NCBI GenBank assembly: GCA_025655455.1
Contig: JAHXIV010000056.1
Location: 32,806-96,805, forward strand
DNA length: 64,000 nt
Source: a gamma proteobacterium symbiont of Taylorina sp.
GTDB taxonomy: Bacteria > Pseudomonadota > Gammaproteobacteria > GRL18
Direction of reading: 5' to 3'
Positions within the stretch are counted from its first letter, which is position 1; each line of letters starts with the position of its first letter. The translations under genes were made by a program, and so were the position numbers. Shown one piece after another: positions 28,391 through 38,389 of the stretch. The notes beneath the pieces were generated by a model. That model searched no databases and was not told where the DNA came from. It was given only the letters and a program-made list of their open reading frames with translations.

Positions 28391-30907
28391 CTATAACCAA
28401 TTACCAATCAATAAAAATGCTGACCAGAAAAAAGGATGTCGATATTTTTCCTGTTTTAACAATTGAATCTGTGCTGCCTGCAATGCTTTAGCTTTAGTCA
28501 TCTGTGCCTGGCTCAGGTTATAGTAGAAAGATGGCAGTAATTGCTGAGCCGCCTCATCTGCGATAGGCCAGAGTGTGCCCAGAATACTCCTGGCTCCGGA
28601 TTTTAAGGCGATACCGGCAAGTCCAAGTGGTGAGCGATCATCTCCTTCTGCTGTTTGACAGGCACTGAGTGTTAATAGTTCAATTGGTTGTTCTGCCAGT
28701 TGTTTGGGCTGTAATAAATTGCTCAATTGATTCATATTGAGTTTATGATCATAGGTCATTAAAAAGTTTTGTTCCGGTGCTCCGCCAAAAAAACCATGTG
28801 AAGCAATATGGACAATACGATAAGGTTTTTCAGTCACTTCAGTGGTGAAGCGTTGTAATAAAAAATTCTCATTCTGTAATACCTGCCCTTGCATGAGTTC
28901 AGATAATGCTTTAATCTCCTGTTCAACACCGGGCAGTGCCAAAGCCTGTTGTACTTTACCAGTGATATCAATTTTTCTTGCAGGGGCTGAATAAGAAATC
29001 CCCCTGATTTTAAGATCATCAGGTTTTAACTGATCAATTGTGGCTGGTAATCCACGTAAGCCGCGATTATTGTTCCCGGTATTTTGTGCCAGAGAGTTCC
29101 ACATCAATTCAGGCAATTCCAGAACCACCGGCCCTGGTTGTGATAAACCCGCCAGTAAAGTCTGCATATTTTTTTTAGGCAGTGATTTTGCGTCAAAAAG
29201 AGTCAGACCGGGAACTGTGGCGAGAGAAAAATCCTCGATTAAAAAATGCGACCCATTGGAGAGTGCTGCAATGGGTAATGATCGTAAAACGCCATCAGGT
29301 ACAAATACCAGGGTTTCAATATTGTGTTGTCTGAGCTGTTGCAGAATGGGGTTTATCAGCCATTGATAGAGTTGTTCTGCTAAATTTTGTTTAAATGGAT
29401 GCAATGTCCCATTTGTTGCAGGACGTAGACTGTTAACCAGTCGTTTGACTGATTTCTGTAATTTTAACTGATTGACATTAACTGAATAACGGCTTAATTT
29501 TTTGCCGATGCTCAGCAGAAGTTCTAATCGATCGGGTAAAATAATCGGGTACAATACAGCAGTATCTGATGCCAGCATTTCCAGTTTTTCAGTACGACTG
29601 GTAATACAGGCATCATGAAAGTAATCCTGGAGTTCAGATAATTTGATTTTTTCAATGGTATCACGCGCTTCACGTAATAAAGCCTGTTCATTATTATCTA
29701 TCACAATTTGACTATTTTTTGCTATTGTATTGGTGGTGGTATTTGCAACAAGAGCCGCTTGTTGTAATAATAAATCGGCCAGTCCAGTATAAACGGGTGA
29801 TAAAGTTTCACGAAACGATGAACGGCCGTCCTGATAGTTGATTGGAATATCCCTGCGTATGGCATTAATATAATAGACTGTCCGGCGATAAGCGGAGATT
29901 GCCGCTGTTCTGTCTCCCTGTGCTCTCAATATTCTGGCTGATTGCCATTGCCATTTTAATAAAAGATCATCGCTGTTGATTTGCTGTGCATCCATGATGG
30001 CCTGTTCAGTCAAACTGCGCGCTTTATCAAAATTCTGTTGCTTCTCATAGAATGCACCTGACTGCCCTTTAGCCTGTGAGCGTAATTTCAGGGAATTTAA
30101 TTGTCGGGAAAGTTTTAACACATCATCAAGTATTGCATCTGGAGCCATCAGCTGGTAAATTTTCCCACTATCGTTTTGCAGGGAATCTTCCGCGATACTT
30201 AATAAAAGTTCAGCACGCTCATAAAGATTGGGAATGAGTAAAGCCTCATGGTATGCGATTTTCAATTGTTCAGTAGCCTTGCTGGTATGAACGGATACTC
30301 TGGCCAGATTACGCCGTGTTGCAACAACAAGTGCAATATCATTACTCTCTTTTGCCAGCTTGAGTGCATGACGATAATGTGTACTGGCTTCAGCTTGTCT
30401 ATCCTGATTGAATAAAATACTGCCTAAAGCATTACTGACTGCTGCGGCGATTGCCGGTTGTTTGATTTTTATTGCTAACTGCTGTGTTGTCTCTAATAAC
30501 TGACTGGCTCGAACATAGTGTTGTTGCTGCAATAATAATTGTCCCAGAGATAAGCCGGCGATCGCCTCCATTCGTGTTTTTCGCTGCACTTGAGCCAAAG
30601 TGATAGCAGTGTTCAGATCCGATTGTGCCTCTCTTAAATGACCCAGAACCCGATAAGCTTCTCCCCTGCGGATGAGTGCTTTCACTTTTTCAGAATCATC
30701 TGTCCGCTCAATGATAATACTGGTGAGTTTAATCGCAGTGATATAATCACCATTGCTAAAGGCAATGCCGGCCTCATCAACAGGATTGGCCGACAGTATG
30801 ACAGGGCAGAAAAAAAGCAGATAAAAACTGATAAAAAAAATCGTTTTAATTGTCTTATTCGTTCTTTTAAACACTGTATAGTCCTTCTCATGTAACAAAA
30901 AGTTCAC
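28391..30907 (-). CDS. TPR-CHAT protein (caspase-like peptidase domain)
   Basis: The 838-residue protein has an N-terminal hydrophobic segment (about 20-40, signal peptide or anchor), TPR-like helices (about 45-380, e.g. AGIAFSNGDYITAIKLTS) and a C-terminal CHAT domain (about 520-838). The CHAT histidine lies in RIVHIASHGFFGG (about 703) and the cysteine in LTLSACQTAEGDD (about 749); both catalytic residues are intact. CHAT domains belong to the caspase clan. It is encoded 18 bp after tpsB and 33 bp before tpsA, so a role in maturing or controlling the secreted TpsA is a reasonable inference; its substrate is unknown. Confidence 0.88.
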   Translation of the reverse strand: MNFLLHEKDYTVFKRTNKTIKTIFFISFYLLFFCPVILSANPVDEAGIAFSNGDYITAIKLTSIIIERTDDSEKVKALIRRGEAYRVLGHLREAQSDLNTAITLAQVQRKTRMEAIAGLSLGQLLLQQQHYVRASQLLETTQQLAIKIKQPAIAAAVSNALGSILFNQDRQAEASTHYRHALKLAKESNDIALVVATRRNLARVSVHTSKATEQLKIAYHEALLIPNLYERAELLLSIAEDSLQNDSGKIYQLMAPDAILDDVLKLSRQLNSLKLRSQAKGQSGAFYEKQQNFDKARSLTEQAIMDAQQINSDDLLLKWQWQSARILRAQGDRTAAISAYRRTVYYINAIRRDIPINYQDGRSSFRETLSPVYTGLADLLLQQAALVANTTTNTIAKNSQIVIDNNEQALLREARDTIEKIKLSELQDYFHDACITSRTEKLEMLASDTAVLYPIILPDRLELLLSIGKKLSRYSVNVNQLKLQKSVKRLVNSLRPATNGTLHPFKQNLAEQLYQWLINPILQQLRQHNIETLVFVPDGVLRSLPIAALSNGSHFLIEDFSLATVPGLTLFDAKSLPKKNMQTLLAGLSQPGPVVLELPELMWNSLAQNTGNNNRGLRGLPATIDQLKPDDLKIRGISYSAPARKIDITGKVQQALALPGVEQEIKALSELMQGQVLQNENFLLQRFTTEVTEKPYRIVHIASHGFFGGAPEQNFLMTYDHKLNMNQLSNLLQPKQLAEQPIELLTLSACQTAEGDDRSPLGLAGIALKSGARSILGTLWPIADEAAQQLLPSFYYNLSQAQMTKAKALQAAQIQLLKQEKYRHPFFWSAFLLIGNWL

Positions 30908-30924
30908 CTGAAATTATGATGCCT

Positions 30925-32646
30925 CTATAGCAGATTAAAATTGATACGAAAATGGATGCCGTCATCCTGTAAATTATGATCCGGATAATCAGGTGCTTCT
31001 TTAATATCATGTGCGAAATAGATGGCAGCATCCATCCGCTCACGAATTTTCCATGTGATGCCCATGCCAATGCTGAATAAATAGTTTTTATCACCATAGT
31101 CATGATAATTCCAGGCAACACCGTAGTCGATAAAGGGCACCAATTCAAACTGTCCGTATTTTGAATTATCTAACACGGGGTGATGTAATTCCAGTGAAGC
31201 GAGATAAGCCTGATCCCTGACCAGGGTATTCTCTCGGTAGCCCCGTATGGTATACAGGCCACCTAAGGAAAACTGTTCCAGTGCAAGTAGTCGATCATTA
31301 CTTAATTGTACATCAGCACGTATGATGACTTGTGTTTCGTCAATTATTTTCTGTGCGTATTGAAATTGTCCCAGCCATGAGAAAAACTGACCGTCAGCCA
31401 GATCACCGGAATGCCTGGTTGCATCCAGTAGATCCAGGCCGAAATTAAAAGTAGAACGCACTGCCAACACAGAATCAGTACTGCGTGACTGATAGTCCTG
31501 CCATAAACGCAGCACACTGACTTTGCTGGTGCCGTCAGCCTGATCACTGGGAGCAAAAGGAAACGGCTCTCCCAGCAAAAAACTTTGATTTTCCCGTATT
31601 GATAATGTGCCGCCCAATAGCAAATGTCCCTGCAGATCACGCCATAAAGGATGGCTTAAGCCCAGCTCAAAAATTTCATATTTATTCTCAATATCAATAT
31701 CGGCAAGCGAGCCTTCAACGACCATGCTCTCACTGCTGTCATAATAAACATTAATACGAGTATCATACCGGTTGACCGGTAGACTGAAATTAGCTAACCA
31801 CTCAGTAATGCCATCACTATGTTCTGTTGCCAAATCCAGCTGGTCACCATACCCGGTCAGATTATACAGACTGCCGGATAATAGACCGCGTTCAGAACCG
31901 GTACTGGGTGAATTGGTATTATCAATAGTGAAGTTAAGGGAATAGGGTCTGGCTCGTTCCACTTCCAGTTCCAGGATTGCATTGCCCGGTTCAACACCTG
32001 GAATTAAACGTCCGTCTATACGTTCAATCAGCGGATCATATAATAGCAACTGAAAATATTCCTGTAGAATCTGAGTATTAAAAATTTGCTGATTATCCGG
32101 CCATATTCGTTGTGATACATAGGCAGGATTCAGACGCTCAGTACCGCTGACTCTAATATCCTGAAGCAGACCTTCCAGTATCTGAAAAATAACAACGCCT
32201 TCTGTGACGATTTGCCCGGGCTTGATGATTGCGCCTGAATTACTATAACCTTTATCAGTATAATAGCGTGTCAGACGATAACGTAATTCTTCCAGATCAG
32301 CCATGCTGACCTTTCGACCAATAAAGTCGGTTGCAACCTGCTCCAGTTCTTGAGCGGAAAAGATGGTATTTCCCTCAAAAATAATCCCTCTGAGAACTAA
32401 TTTTGGTGCTTTTGACTGACTTAATGGGATGTTGCTTTCAGGAGTCTGAGGTAATTTAAGACCGGTATCCTGTGTTTGTGGTAGATATTCAGGCAGTTTA
32501 GGTTGTTCAATATCAGGACGATTAATCATTAGTCCACGGGCATTTGGCAGACCTGCTGCTTGCAGCAGCTGAATATTGAGAAATAAAAAGAGAGTAAAAC
32601 TAATAGAGAGGCAAATAATTTTTTTTCTTCTGTACCTGTCACTCAT
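30925..32646 (-). CDS. Two-partner secretion transporter (TpsB, ShlB/FhaC family)
   Basis: The 573-residue outer-membrane protein has a signal peptide, a proline-rich linker (about 35-65), a POTRA_2 domain (LRGIIFEGNTIFSAQELEQV, about 80-155), a second POTRA (about 156-225) and a 16-strand barrel. LGGLYTIRGYRENTL is the conserved loop-6 IRGY motif. It ends in an aromatic-containing strand. It should secrete the TpsA of the same operon. The start has a GGGGGTGAT Shine-Dalgarno and a promoter about 35 bp upstream. Confidence 0.92.
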   Translation of the reverse strand: MSDRYRRKKIICLSISFTLFLFLNIQLLQAAGLPNARGLMINRPDIEQPKLPEYLPQTQDTGLKLPQTPESNIPLSQSKAPKLVLRGIIFEGNTIFSAQELEQVATDFIGRKVSMADLEELRYRLTRYYTDKGYSNSGAIIKPGQIVTEGVVIFQILEGLLQDIRVSGTERLNPAYVSQRIWPDNQQIFNTQILQEYFQLLLYDPLIERIDGRLIPGVEPGNAILELEVERARPYSLNFTIDNTNSPSTGSERGLLSGSLYNLTGYGDQLDLATEHSDGITEWLANFSLPVNRYDTRINVYYDSSESMVVEGSLADIDIENKYEIFELGLSHPLWRDLQGHLLLGGTLSIRENQSFLLGEPFPFAPSDQADGTSKVSVLRLWQDYQSRSTDSVLAVRSTFNFGLDLLDATRHSGDLADGQFFSWLGQFQYAQKIIDETQVIIRADVQLSNDRLLALEQFSLGGLYTIRGYRENTLVRDQAYLASLELHHPVLDNSKYGQFELVPFIDYGVAWNYHDYGDKNYLFSIGMGITWKIRERMDAAIYFAHDIKEAPDYPDHNLQDDGIHFRINFNLL

Positions 32647-32680
32647 ATCACCCCCGATGGAAAATAAATACCTCCGCTTC

Positions 32681-32710
32681 TTATACTACGATATAATGTA
32701 TCTTTGTCAA
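32681..32710 (-). promoter_or_regulatory. Sigma-70-like promoter of the tps operon
   Basis: On the minus strand TTGACA (32710-32705), an 18-bp spacer and GTATAA (32686-32681) precede the tpsB start at 32646. The -35 box is perfect. No operator was recognised. Confidence 0.55.
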
Positions 32711-32841
32711 TATACCTAAAGATAGTGTTGACTGCTCTCATTTGATTCCCTTACTTGTCTTATTTATGTACAGGTATAAGCCGGTTAAAAAAAACAAGCA
32801 AGAAAATCTATTTTGGAAACGTTGATTAGCCCGATAAAAAA

Positions 32842-33777
32842 CTAAACTCCATTCTTATAAACTTCAGCCAGAATTTCTTTTGCTCCTCTTGAAAGTAAAT
32901 CATCTGCCAGTTGAATACCTAGCTGTTCTGCATTTTCGGCAGACCCGGATACCACCCCCTCAACTAAATTTTTGCCATCCGGTGAACCAACGAAGGATCG
33001 CATGGATAAATGATCACCCTCTAATTCAGCAAAGCCGCCAATAGGAACCTGACAGCCGCCTTCCAGACGTTTATTCAGAGCACGTTCTGCAGTCAGGCGA
33101 ATGGTCGTTTCTTTATGAGCCAGTGGAGCAATCAGTTGATTGGTTAATTCATCATCTATGCGGCATTCTATGCCAACAGCACCCTGCCCCATTGCCGGCA
33201 AACTCTGATCTGTTGTCAAAAAGCTACTGATCCGATCTTTCATCTCCAGTCGTATCAATCCGGCTGCTGCTAAAATAATAGCATCATATTCACCGTCATC
33301 GAGTTTTTTTAAACGGGTATTCACATTTCCGCGCAAAAATTTAATCTTTAAATCAGAACGGTATTTCATTAACTGACTCTGACGACGCAAGCTTGAAGTA
33401 CCTACAACTGAGCCTTGCGGTAAATCATCCAGCGCTTTATATTGATTTGATACGAATGCATCACGGGGATCTTCCCGTTCGCAGATGACAGCCAGATGCA
33501 GACCAGAAGGAAATTCTACCGGGACATCTTTCATGGAATGTACAGCAATATCTGCATCACCTTCCAATAAGCCGGTTTCCAATTCTTTAACGAATAATCC
33601 TTTTCCCCCAATTTTAGCAAGGGGGACATCCAGAATTTTGTCTCCTTTGGAAACCATTTTTAGTAGCTCAACTTCCAGATCGTCATGTAATGCCAATAAT
33701 TGATCTCTGACAAAATAGGCCTGCCATAAAGCAAGCGGACTTTTTCTGGTGGCAATTTTAATTATTTTTTTACTCAT
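32842..33777 (-). CDS. hemC: Hydroxymethylbilane synthase (porphobilinogen deaminase)
   Basis: The enzyme links four porphobilinogens into hydroxymethylbilane for haem, sirohaem and corrinoids. It starts [20 protein letters not shown]; the catalytic aspartate region [14 protein letters not shown], the substrate-binding [11 protein letters not shown] and the dipyrromethane cysteine in [11 protein letters not shown] are all present. I place the start at the ATG at 33777, since the upstream in-frame option at 33792 is a TTG and adds residues absent from the family. Length 311 residues. The usual partner hemD does not follow. Confidence 0.95.
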   Translation of the reverse strand: MSKKIIKIATRKSPLALWQAYFVRDQLLALHDDLEVELLKMVSKGDKILDVPLAKIGGKGLFVKELETGLLEGDADIAVHSMKDVPVEFPSGLHLAVICEREDPRDAFVSNQYKALDDLPQGSVVGTSSLRRQSQLMKYRSDLKIKFLRGNVNTRLKKLDDGEYDAIILAAAGLIRLEMKDRISSFLTTDQSLPAMGQGAVGIECRIDDELTNQLIAPLAHKETTIRLTAERALNKRLEGGCQVPIGGFAELEGDHLSMRSFVGSPDGKNLVEGVVSGSAENAEQLGIQLADDLLSRGAKEILAEVYKNGV

Positions 33778-33805
33778 AATTTGGCTTATCAATCTTTATT
33801 CAGGA

Positions 33806-34084
33806 TTATTTAATATTTTCATTTTTTAGGGCTAATTCGATTATTTGTGTATATAACCAGATAGCCCGCGCCTCTAACTGATGGAATTCAGGATTTTTAT
33901 CAATAAGAGTTTTATATCGTTGAATATTGGATATTGCCTTATTAAGAAATGCAATATCAAAGTCCTCCAACTTTTCTCCCCGTGCTACTTTTTCTTTTAA
34001 ATCTATCGCTCTTGGTAAAGTATATTTTTCAAATCTTAATAAAAGAACAATAAAAACACCCTTTTCTTTTAATGATCCTAACAT
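33806..34084 (-). CDS. Small conserved-looking protein of unknown function
   Basis: A 92-residue soluble protein: VFIVLLLRFEKYTLPRAIDL, then KVARGEKLEDFDIAFLNKAI and RAIWLYTQIIELAL. It is predicted mostly helical with no cysteines or membrane segment. It precedes hemC by 28 bp and probably shares its transcript. I recall similar small proteins in other gammaproteobacteria but cannot name a family or function. Confidence 0.6.
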   Translation of the reverse strand: MLGSLKEKGVFIVLLLRFEKYTLPRAIDLKEKVARGEKLEDFDIAFLNKAISNIQRYKTLIDKNPEFHQLEARAIWLYTQIIELALKNENIK

Positions 34085-34172
34085 AATAACTATCTCCTGA
34101 TTTTGTGGTGCCTATTTATAACGAGTTATACTTGCATAACAAAGGCTAAAAATTCAGTCTAAACTTCTAGCA

Positions 34173-35498
34173 TTAACGGGAACGAACGGAAGATTTATTA
34201 CGTGTTTTATAATAACTGCCAGCCTGCTTCTTATTTTTTCCTGCTGGTTTATGTCCTCGGGAATTTTCACCTGACCGCTGACCATCAGTATGTCCTATTT
34301 TAGATCTTTTGGGTTTCTTTGGTTTATTTGCCCGGACAGGTCTCAATCTTGATTGTGGCAGAACATGAACGGGTTCAAAGCCATCTACAGACTCACGTAC
34401 TAATATTTGTTTTATTAACATTTCAATATCAGATAACAATTTAAATTCATCAGCAGCAACCAGAGACACAGCCTGACCAGTCGAACCGGCTCGACCTGTG
34501 CGACCTATTCGATGTATATAATCTTCTGCAACATTGGGCAGATCAAAATTTACCACCTGAGGCAATTGATCAATATCTAATCCACGGGCAGCAATATCGG
34601 TTGCCACTAATATCTGTACCATACCTTTTTTAAAATTAGCCAGTGCTTTAGTACGGGCAGCCTGGCTTTTATTACCATGAATGGCTGCCGCCCTTATCCC
34701 ACCTTCTTCAAGATAACGAGTTAACCGATTAGCTCCATGTTTGGTTTTTGTAAAAACCAAAACCTGATCCCACTGGTTATCAACTATCAATTGCAGTAGA
34801 AGAGCTGGTTTTTTCTTTTTATCTACGGGACAAATCCATTGTTTCACTGTAGATGCTGTTGTATTTCTGGGGCTGACGGAAATTTCAACCGGATTATAGA
34901 CCATTCCCTTTGCCAGCTTCCGAATCTCATCAGAAAAAGTTGCTGAAAACATCAGGTTCTGGCGTTGTTTTGGTAAAAAGGAGATTATTTTTCGGATATC
35001 ATGGATAAAACCCATATCCAGCATCCGATCGGCTTCATCCAGAACCAGTATTTCCAGATGTTTAAACCTGACAGCATTTTGATTATACAAATCAAGTAAA
35101 CGACCCGGAGTGGCAACCAGAACATCAATGCCTCTGCGCAGCTTTATCATTTGCGGGTTTATCTTAACTCCGCCAAAAACAACTGTAGAAGTTAATGGGA
35201 GTTTTTTTCCATAGGTTTCAACACTGGCAGCAACCTGTGCAGCCAGTTCACGAGTCGGCGTTAATATAAGTACTCTTGCCTGATTAGCCTGTGCACGTTG
35301 TCCTTTAGATAATATTTCCAGAATGGGTAAGGTAAATGCAGCGGTCTTACCCGTACCAGTTTGTGCTGCAGCCATTAAATCAGAACCGTTAAGTACTGCG
35401 GGAATAGCCTGTAGTTGTATTGGGGAAGGTTTGTCATAGCCCTGTTCTGCAATAGTATCAAGAATAGGTGCAGATAGCCCCAGGGTGGTAAAACTCAT
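34173..35498 (-). CDS. rhlE: DEAD-box RNA helicase, RhlE type
   Basis: The 441-residue protein has all DEAD-box motifs: Q motif [26 protein letters not shown] (I), PTRELAAQ (Ia), [12 protein letters not shown] (II), FSATFS (III) and [14 protein letters not shown] (VI). The core ends near residue 365 and a basic, Ser/Gly/Lys-rich tail of about 70 residues follows, as in RhlE. It acts on structured RNA, probably in ribosome assembly or RNA decay. It appears to be transcribed alone. Confidence 0.92.
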   Translation of the reverse strand: MSFTTLGLSAPILDTIAEQGYDKPSPIQLQAIPAVLNGSDLMAAAQTGTGKTAAFTLPILEILSKGQRAQANQARVLILTPTRELAAQVAASVETYGKKLPLTSTVVFGGVKINPQMIKLRRGIDVLVATPGRLLDLYNQNAVRFKHLEILVLDEADRMLDMGFIHDIRKIISFLPKQRQNLMFSATFSDEIRKLAKGMVYNPVEISVSPRNTTASTVKQWICPVDKKKKPALLLQLIVDNQWDQVLVFTKTKHGANRLTRYLEEGGIRAAAIHGNKSQAARTKALANFKKGMVQILVATDIAARGLDIDQLPQVVNFDLPNVAEDYIHRIGRTGRAGSTGQAVSLVAADEFKLLSDIEMLIKQILVRESVDGFEPVHVLPQSRLRPVRANKPKKPKRSKIGHTDGQRSGENSRGHKPAGKNKKQAGSYYKTRNKSSVRSR

Positions 35499-35548
35499 AG
35501 TATAGTCTCTTATTTGATTAAATATATGCAGGGATGTAGTTTAACAGA

Positions 35549-36145
35549 TTAGCTATTCTGTTTAATATATAATTCTAATTTGTCAGATAACATGTCGTTT
35601 AAGATATTATTAATAGTATTAGCCAGACATTGATTTTTCTTTTTTCTTAAAAATTTTCCTAAGATGCTTTTTCTGTGATTAATTTTTTTAAAGTGATTAG
35701 CCTTTCTTTTCCCTATACATTCTTTTAAACGTTTTTTATAAATAAATTTAGGATTATATTCAAGACACTGTTCAATCGCTATGATTCCACGCCTTCTATT
35801 GCCAAGTGTTAATTCAGCATGAGCCAGATTAATATAGAGTTCAGGGATAGTTGAAAAATCATTTGAAGCCTCATAGCAACGGTTTAATCCGCCCCTGCTA
35901 TCGTAAAGTAAGACTTCAACCAATCCTAAAAAAGATAAATATTCAAAGTATGATGCTTCTATTTGCTCAGTGGAATTAACAGCTGAGAGCAAATAGGTAT
36001 TGGCATCTTTTAAATTATTGTTATACAGGCAATAAAGACCATAATAAAAGCTTTCAGAGCTATTATTTTGTTGTGATAACTGATTAAAATCAGCTAAAGT
36101 TATTTCATCTAAATCAATGTCATTATTATCAAGTTTTTCTAACAT
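35549..36145 (-). CDS. TPR-like helical-repeat protein, function unknown
   Basis: The 198-residue protein has two or three TPR-like helix pairs (YYGLYCLYNNNLKDANTYLL about 34-53, YINLAHAELTLGNRRRGIIA about 108-127) and a strongly basic C-terminal 60 residues (GKRKANHFKKINHRKS). No signal peptide. It sits 50 bp past rhlE, the two running in the same direction with this gene upstream. The basic tail could suggest RNA or membrane contact; this is a guess. Confidence 0.6.
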   Translation of the reverse strand: MLEKLDNNDIDLDEITLADFNQLSQQNNSSESFYYGLYCLYNNNLKDANTYLLSAVNSTEQIEASYFEYLSFLGLVEVLLYDSRGGLNRCYEASNDFSTIPELYINLAHAELTLGNRRRGIIAIEQCLEYNPKFIYKKRLKECIGKRKANHFKKINHRKSILGKFLRKKKNQCLANTINNILNDMLSDKLELYIKQNS

Positions 36146-36225
36146 ATTAATTAATATTCTTAAAAAGATTTTTTATGGCTGATAGCAGCATTAGTTTCAC
36201 GGGGTTCGCAATTATACACAAGTCA

Positions 36226-36417
36226 CTAAGACTTGTCTGTAAGATTTTTCTTACTTAATAAAGAAACTTTATTATCACCACAGGAACGACTGCAGCCGCT
36301 GCAACCGGCTTTATAGCCTTTATATCCAGCATCTGACTTTTTTAACCAATCCTGCAGGAAAAACCAGGCAACAAAAAGTGCCGGAAGTGCAAACAAAGCG
36401 ATAATATAAGAGAGCAT
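36226..36417 (-). CDS. Small Cys-rich single-pass membrane protein next to rnfA (NqrM-like?)
   Basis: The 63-residue protein has one N-terminal membrane segment (about 2-22, SYIIALFALPALFVAWFFL) and then GYKAGCSGCSRSCGDN, a C-x2-C-x3-C cluster facing one side. It has a very strong Shine-Dalgarno (AAGGAGGGGG). NqrM, needed to insert the [2Fe-2S] centre between NqrD and NqrE, is a protein of similar size and plan, and RnfA/RnfE carry the equivalent centre. Being last in the Rnf unit, 52 bp after rnfA, it may serve the same purpose; the sequence match itself is weak. Confidence 0.6.
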   Translation of the reverse strand: MLSYIIALFALPALFVAWFFLQDWLKKSDAGYKGYKAGCSGCSRSCGDNKVSLLSKKNLTDKS

Positions 36418-36422
36418 AACCC

Positions 36423-36447
36423 CCTCCTTAACCCTCCCCCTGAAGGG
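36423..36447. repeat. Short GC-rich palindrome between rnfA and the small Cys-rich gene
   Basis: CCCTCCCC and GGGGAGGG pair around a TGAA loop. No poly-T follows on the minus strand, so it is more likely an RNA-processing or stability hairpin than a terminator. Its 3' side on the minus strand is close to the GGAGGGGG Shine-Dalgarno of the downstream gene. Confidence 0.5.
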
Positions 36448-36469
36448 GAGGGAATTTTGTTAAGTTGAG

Positions 36470-37048
36470 CTATGTCGAACTAAAAAGCCCGGCAAAGCCC
36501 ATGAAAGCCATAGATAGAATGCCGGCTATAATTAAGTTAAATGCTGTTCCACGAATTAATACAGGGACATCTGTTATTTCAGTTTCTTCACGTATACCTG
36601 CCATTAATACCATAGCCAGCGTAAACCCGGCACCTGCCCCCAATGCAAAAGTTAAACCTTCCAGCAGACCGTAGCCTCGGTTGGTTGCAAAAATAGCCAG
36701 ACCAAGAATGGCACAGTTGGTGGTGATCAGGGGGAGAAAAATTCCAAGTGATTTAAATAAAGCAGGACTCAATTTTTTAATACTCATTTCAATAAATTGT
36801 ACTGTGCTGGCAATCACTACAATAAAACTGATCAAACGCAGATAAGGGGCATAGATTAAAACATAGGTATTTAAAATCCAGGCACATAAAGCCGTAATAA
36901 AAAGTACAAAAGTCGTTGCCAGTCCCAGACGAAATGAAGTTGCTAACTGACCAGATACACCCAAAAATGGACATAGGCCAAGAAAATAAGCCAATACAAA
37001 ATTATTCACTAATAAGGTACTGATAAAAATCCAGATAAGATTATCCAT
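36470..37048 (-). CDS. rnfA: Rnf complex subunit RnfA
   Basis: A 192-residue protein with six membrane segments. The conserved cysteines of the intramembrane [2Fe-2S] centre are in YFLGLCPFLGVSGQ (about residue 25) and ITTNCAILGLAIF (about 110). With RnfE it forms the inverted-symmetry core carrying electrons across the membrane. It overlaps rnfE by 8 bp. Known Rnf complexes move electrons between ferredoxin and NAD+ while pumping Na+ or H+. Confidence 0.96.
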   Translation of the reverse strand: MDNLIWIFISTLLVNNFVLAYFLGLCPFLGVSGQLATSFRLGLATTFVLFITALCAWILNTYVLIYAPYLRLISFIVVIASTVQFIEMSIKKLSPALFKSLGIFLPLITTNCAILGLAIFATNRGYGLLEGLTFALGAGAGFTLAMVLMAGIREETEITDVPVLIRGTAFNLIIAGILSMAFMGFAGLFSST

Positions 37049-37709
37049 TCGCCTTCACCTTAATAGTCTCATTGTCTACTTCAGCAAGCTGAATAAGAAA
37101 TTGTTTTCTTTTTTCCGTCATCCAGTTAAAAAATAATAATAGAAGACCTAAAGTTAAAAATCCTCCCGGAGGTAAAATCATAATCACCCAGGGTTCAAAA
37201 TCAGGACCAAAAAGATCAAAGCCAAATAAAGCACCAACTCCCAGGATTTCACGTACCGCACCCAGTGAAAATAAAGCAATCATAAATCCGGCCGACATTC
37301 CTACGGCATCCATGACTGCAAATTTAACCGTATTTTTTGAAGCAAATGCTTCCTGACGGCCGAGAATCATGCAATTGGCAACAATAAGAGGGATAAACGC
37401 ACCTAATTCTTTATGAATAGCCGGCAGCATGGCTAATAAACTATAATCAACCACTGTAACAAAAGTAGCAATAATAATGATATAAAGTGAAATTCGAACC
37501 TGTTTGGGGATCCATTGTTTAAATGCTGAAACCAGAAAGCTGGAGCCGACCAGTACAAAAAAAGTGGCAACACCCATCACCACAGCATTAATGGCAGAAT
37601 TGGTAACAGCCAGCATGGGACACATTCCTAAAACCTGAACAAAAACGGGATTATCTCTCCAGATCCCCTTAATCATTTCTTCGTATGCTATATTATCAGT
37701 TGCCATCAT
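37041..37709 (-). CDS. rnfE: Rnf complex subunit RnfE
   Basis: The 222-residue membrane protein is the homologue and partner of RnfA: VQVLGMCPMLAVTNSA (about 25-40) and LIVANCMILGRQEAFA (about 108-124) carry the cysteines. Six membrane segments. It lies 8 bp after rnfG and overlaps rnfA, as in the usual rnf order C-D-G-E-A seen here. Confidence 0.96.
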   Translation of the reverse strand: MMATDNIAYEEMIKGIWRDNPVFVQVLGMCPMLAVTNSAINAVVMGVATFFVLVGSSFLVSAFKQWIPKQVRISLYIIIIATFVTVVDYSLLAMLPAIHKELGAFIPLIVANCMILGRQEAFASKNTVKFAVMDAVGMSAGFMIALFSLGAVREILGVGALFGFDLFGPDFEPWVIMILPPGGFLTLGLLLLFFNWMTEKRKQFLIQLAEVDNETIKVKANG

Positions 37710-37717
37710 ATAGTGCC

Positions 37718-38389
37718 TTATTGACTCTCAGTTTTTTGAGCAGTGTTATTTTCAACCCAGGCAGGTTCATTTCCAACCGGCGGTATCTGTGGAGACCATT
37801 TTTTATAGGCCTTATTAATAATTTTAACGACTGCCTTGGAAGAAATAGTTGCTCCGGTAATTGCATCAATCTCCGTTTCTTTGATTTTTTTACCTTTTTT
37901 TACTGCTTTCAGATCAGACTTAATTGATAATCCCTTAAATTCATTAACAAAATCCATGTCTTTAAATATCTTATCTCCCAGACCCGGAGTTTCTCTACTA
38001 TCTAATATTTCCATACCAATGACCATTTTTTCTGTACTCAAATAACCAAATAAGAGTGAAATAGTATCCTGAAAACCCGGGCCTGCTCCCTGAATGGCAT
38101 AACCTATAAATTGTCCCTTCTCATCATAGCCCGCAAAAATCATTTCATCATCAACACCATCAATATGGACAAGCACTAATTGATTATTTTCATAATGTAG
38201 CTTTTGCATCTTAGTGGCACCGGGTAATACTTTAAATACAGCCTGCTGTAATTCTCTGGCTTTATTTTCTTTAATCGTGTCAAAGGTCAGCAAGTAGATG
38301 GCAATAATAATAAAACCGGAAATAAAGCCAGCAATTGCCATAGACATAATCAGACGTCTACTGCCTGGCTCCTGAATAGAATCAGACAT
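37718..38389 (-). CDS. rnfG: Rnf complex subunit RnfG (covalent FMN)
   Basis: The 223-residue protein has one N-terminal membrane segment (about 15-35) and a periplasmic FMN_bind domain. DAITGATISSKAVV (about 175-190) has the threonine to which FMN is attached by ApbE. It overlaps rnfD by one base. Length is normal. Confidence 0.95.
   Translation of the reverse strand: MSDSIQEPGSRRLIMSMAIAGFISGFIIIAIYLLTFDTIKENKARELQQAVFKVLPGATKMQKLHYENNQLVLVHIDGVDDEMIFAGYDEKGQFIGYAIQGAGPGFQDTISLLFGYLSTEKMVIGMEILDSRETPGLGDKIFKDMDFVNEFKGLSIKSDLKAVKKGKKIKETEIDAITGATISSKAVVKIINKAYKKWSPQIPPVGNEPAWVENNTAQKTESQ

Noticed and set aside
32736..32755. CATTTGATTCCC upstream of tpsB as a repeat half-site
   Set aside because: Too short and imperfect, and no second arm was found.
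36423..36447. GC-rich hairpin as a terminator for rnfA
   Set aside because: No T-run follows on the minus strand and a gene with a strong Shine-Dalgarno begins just after it.
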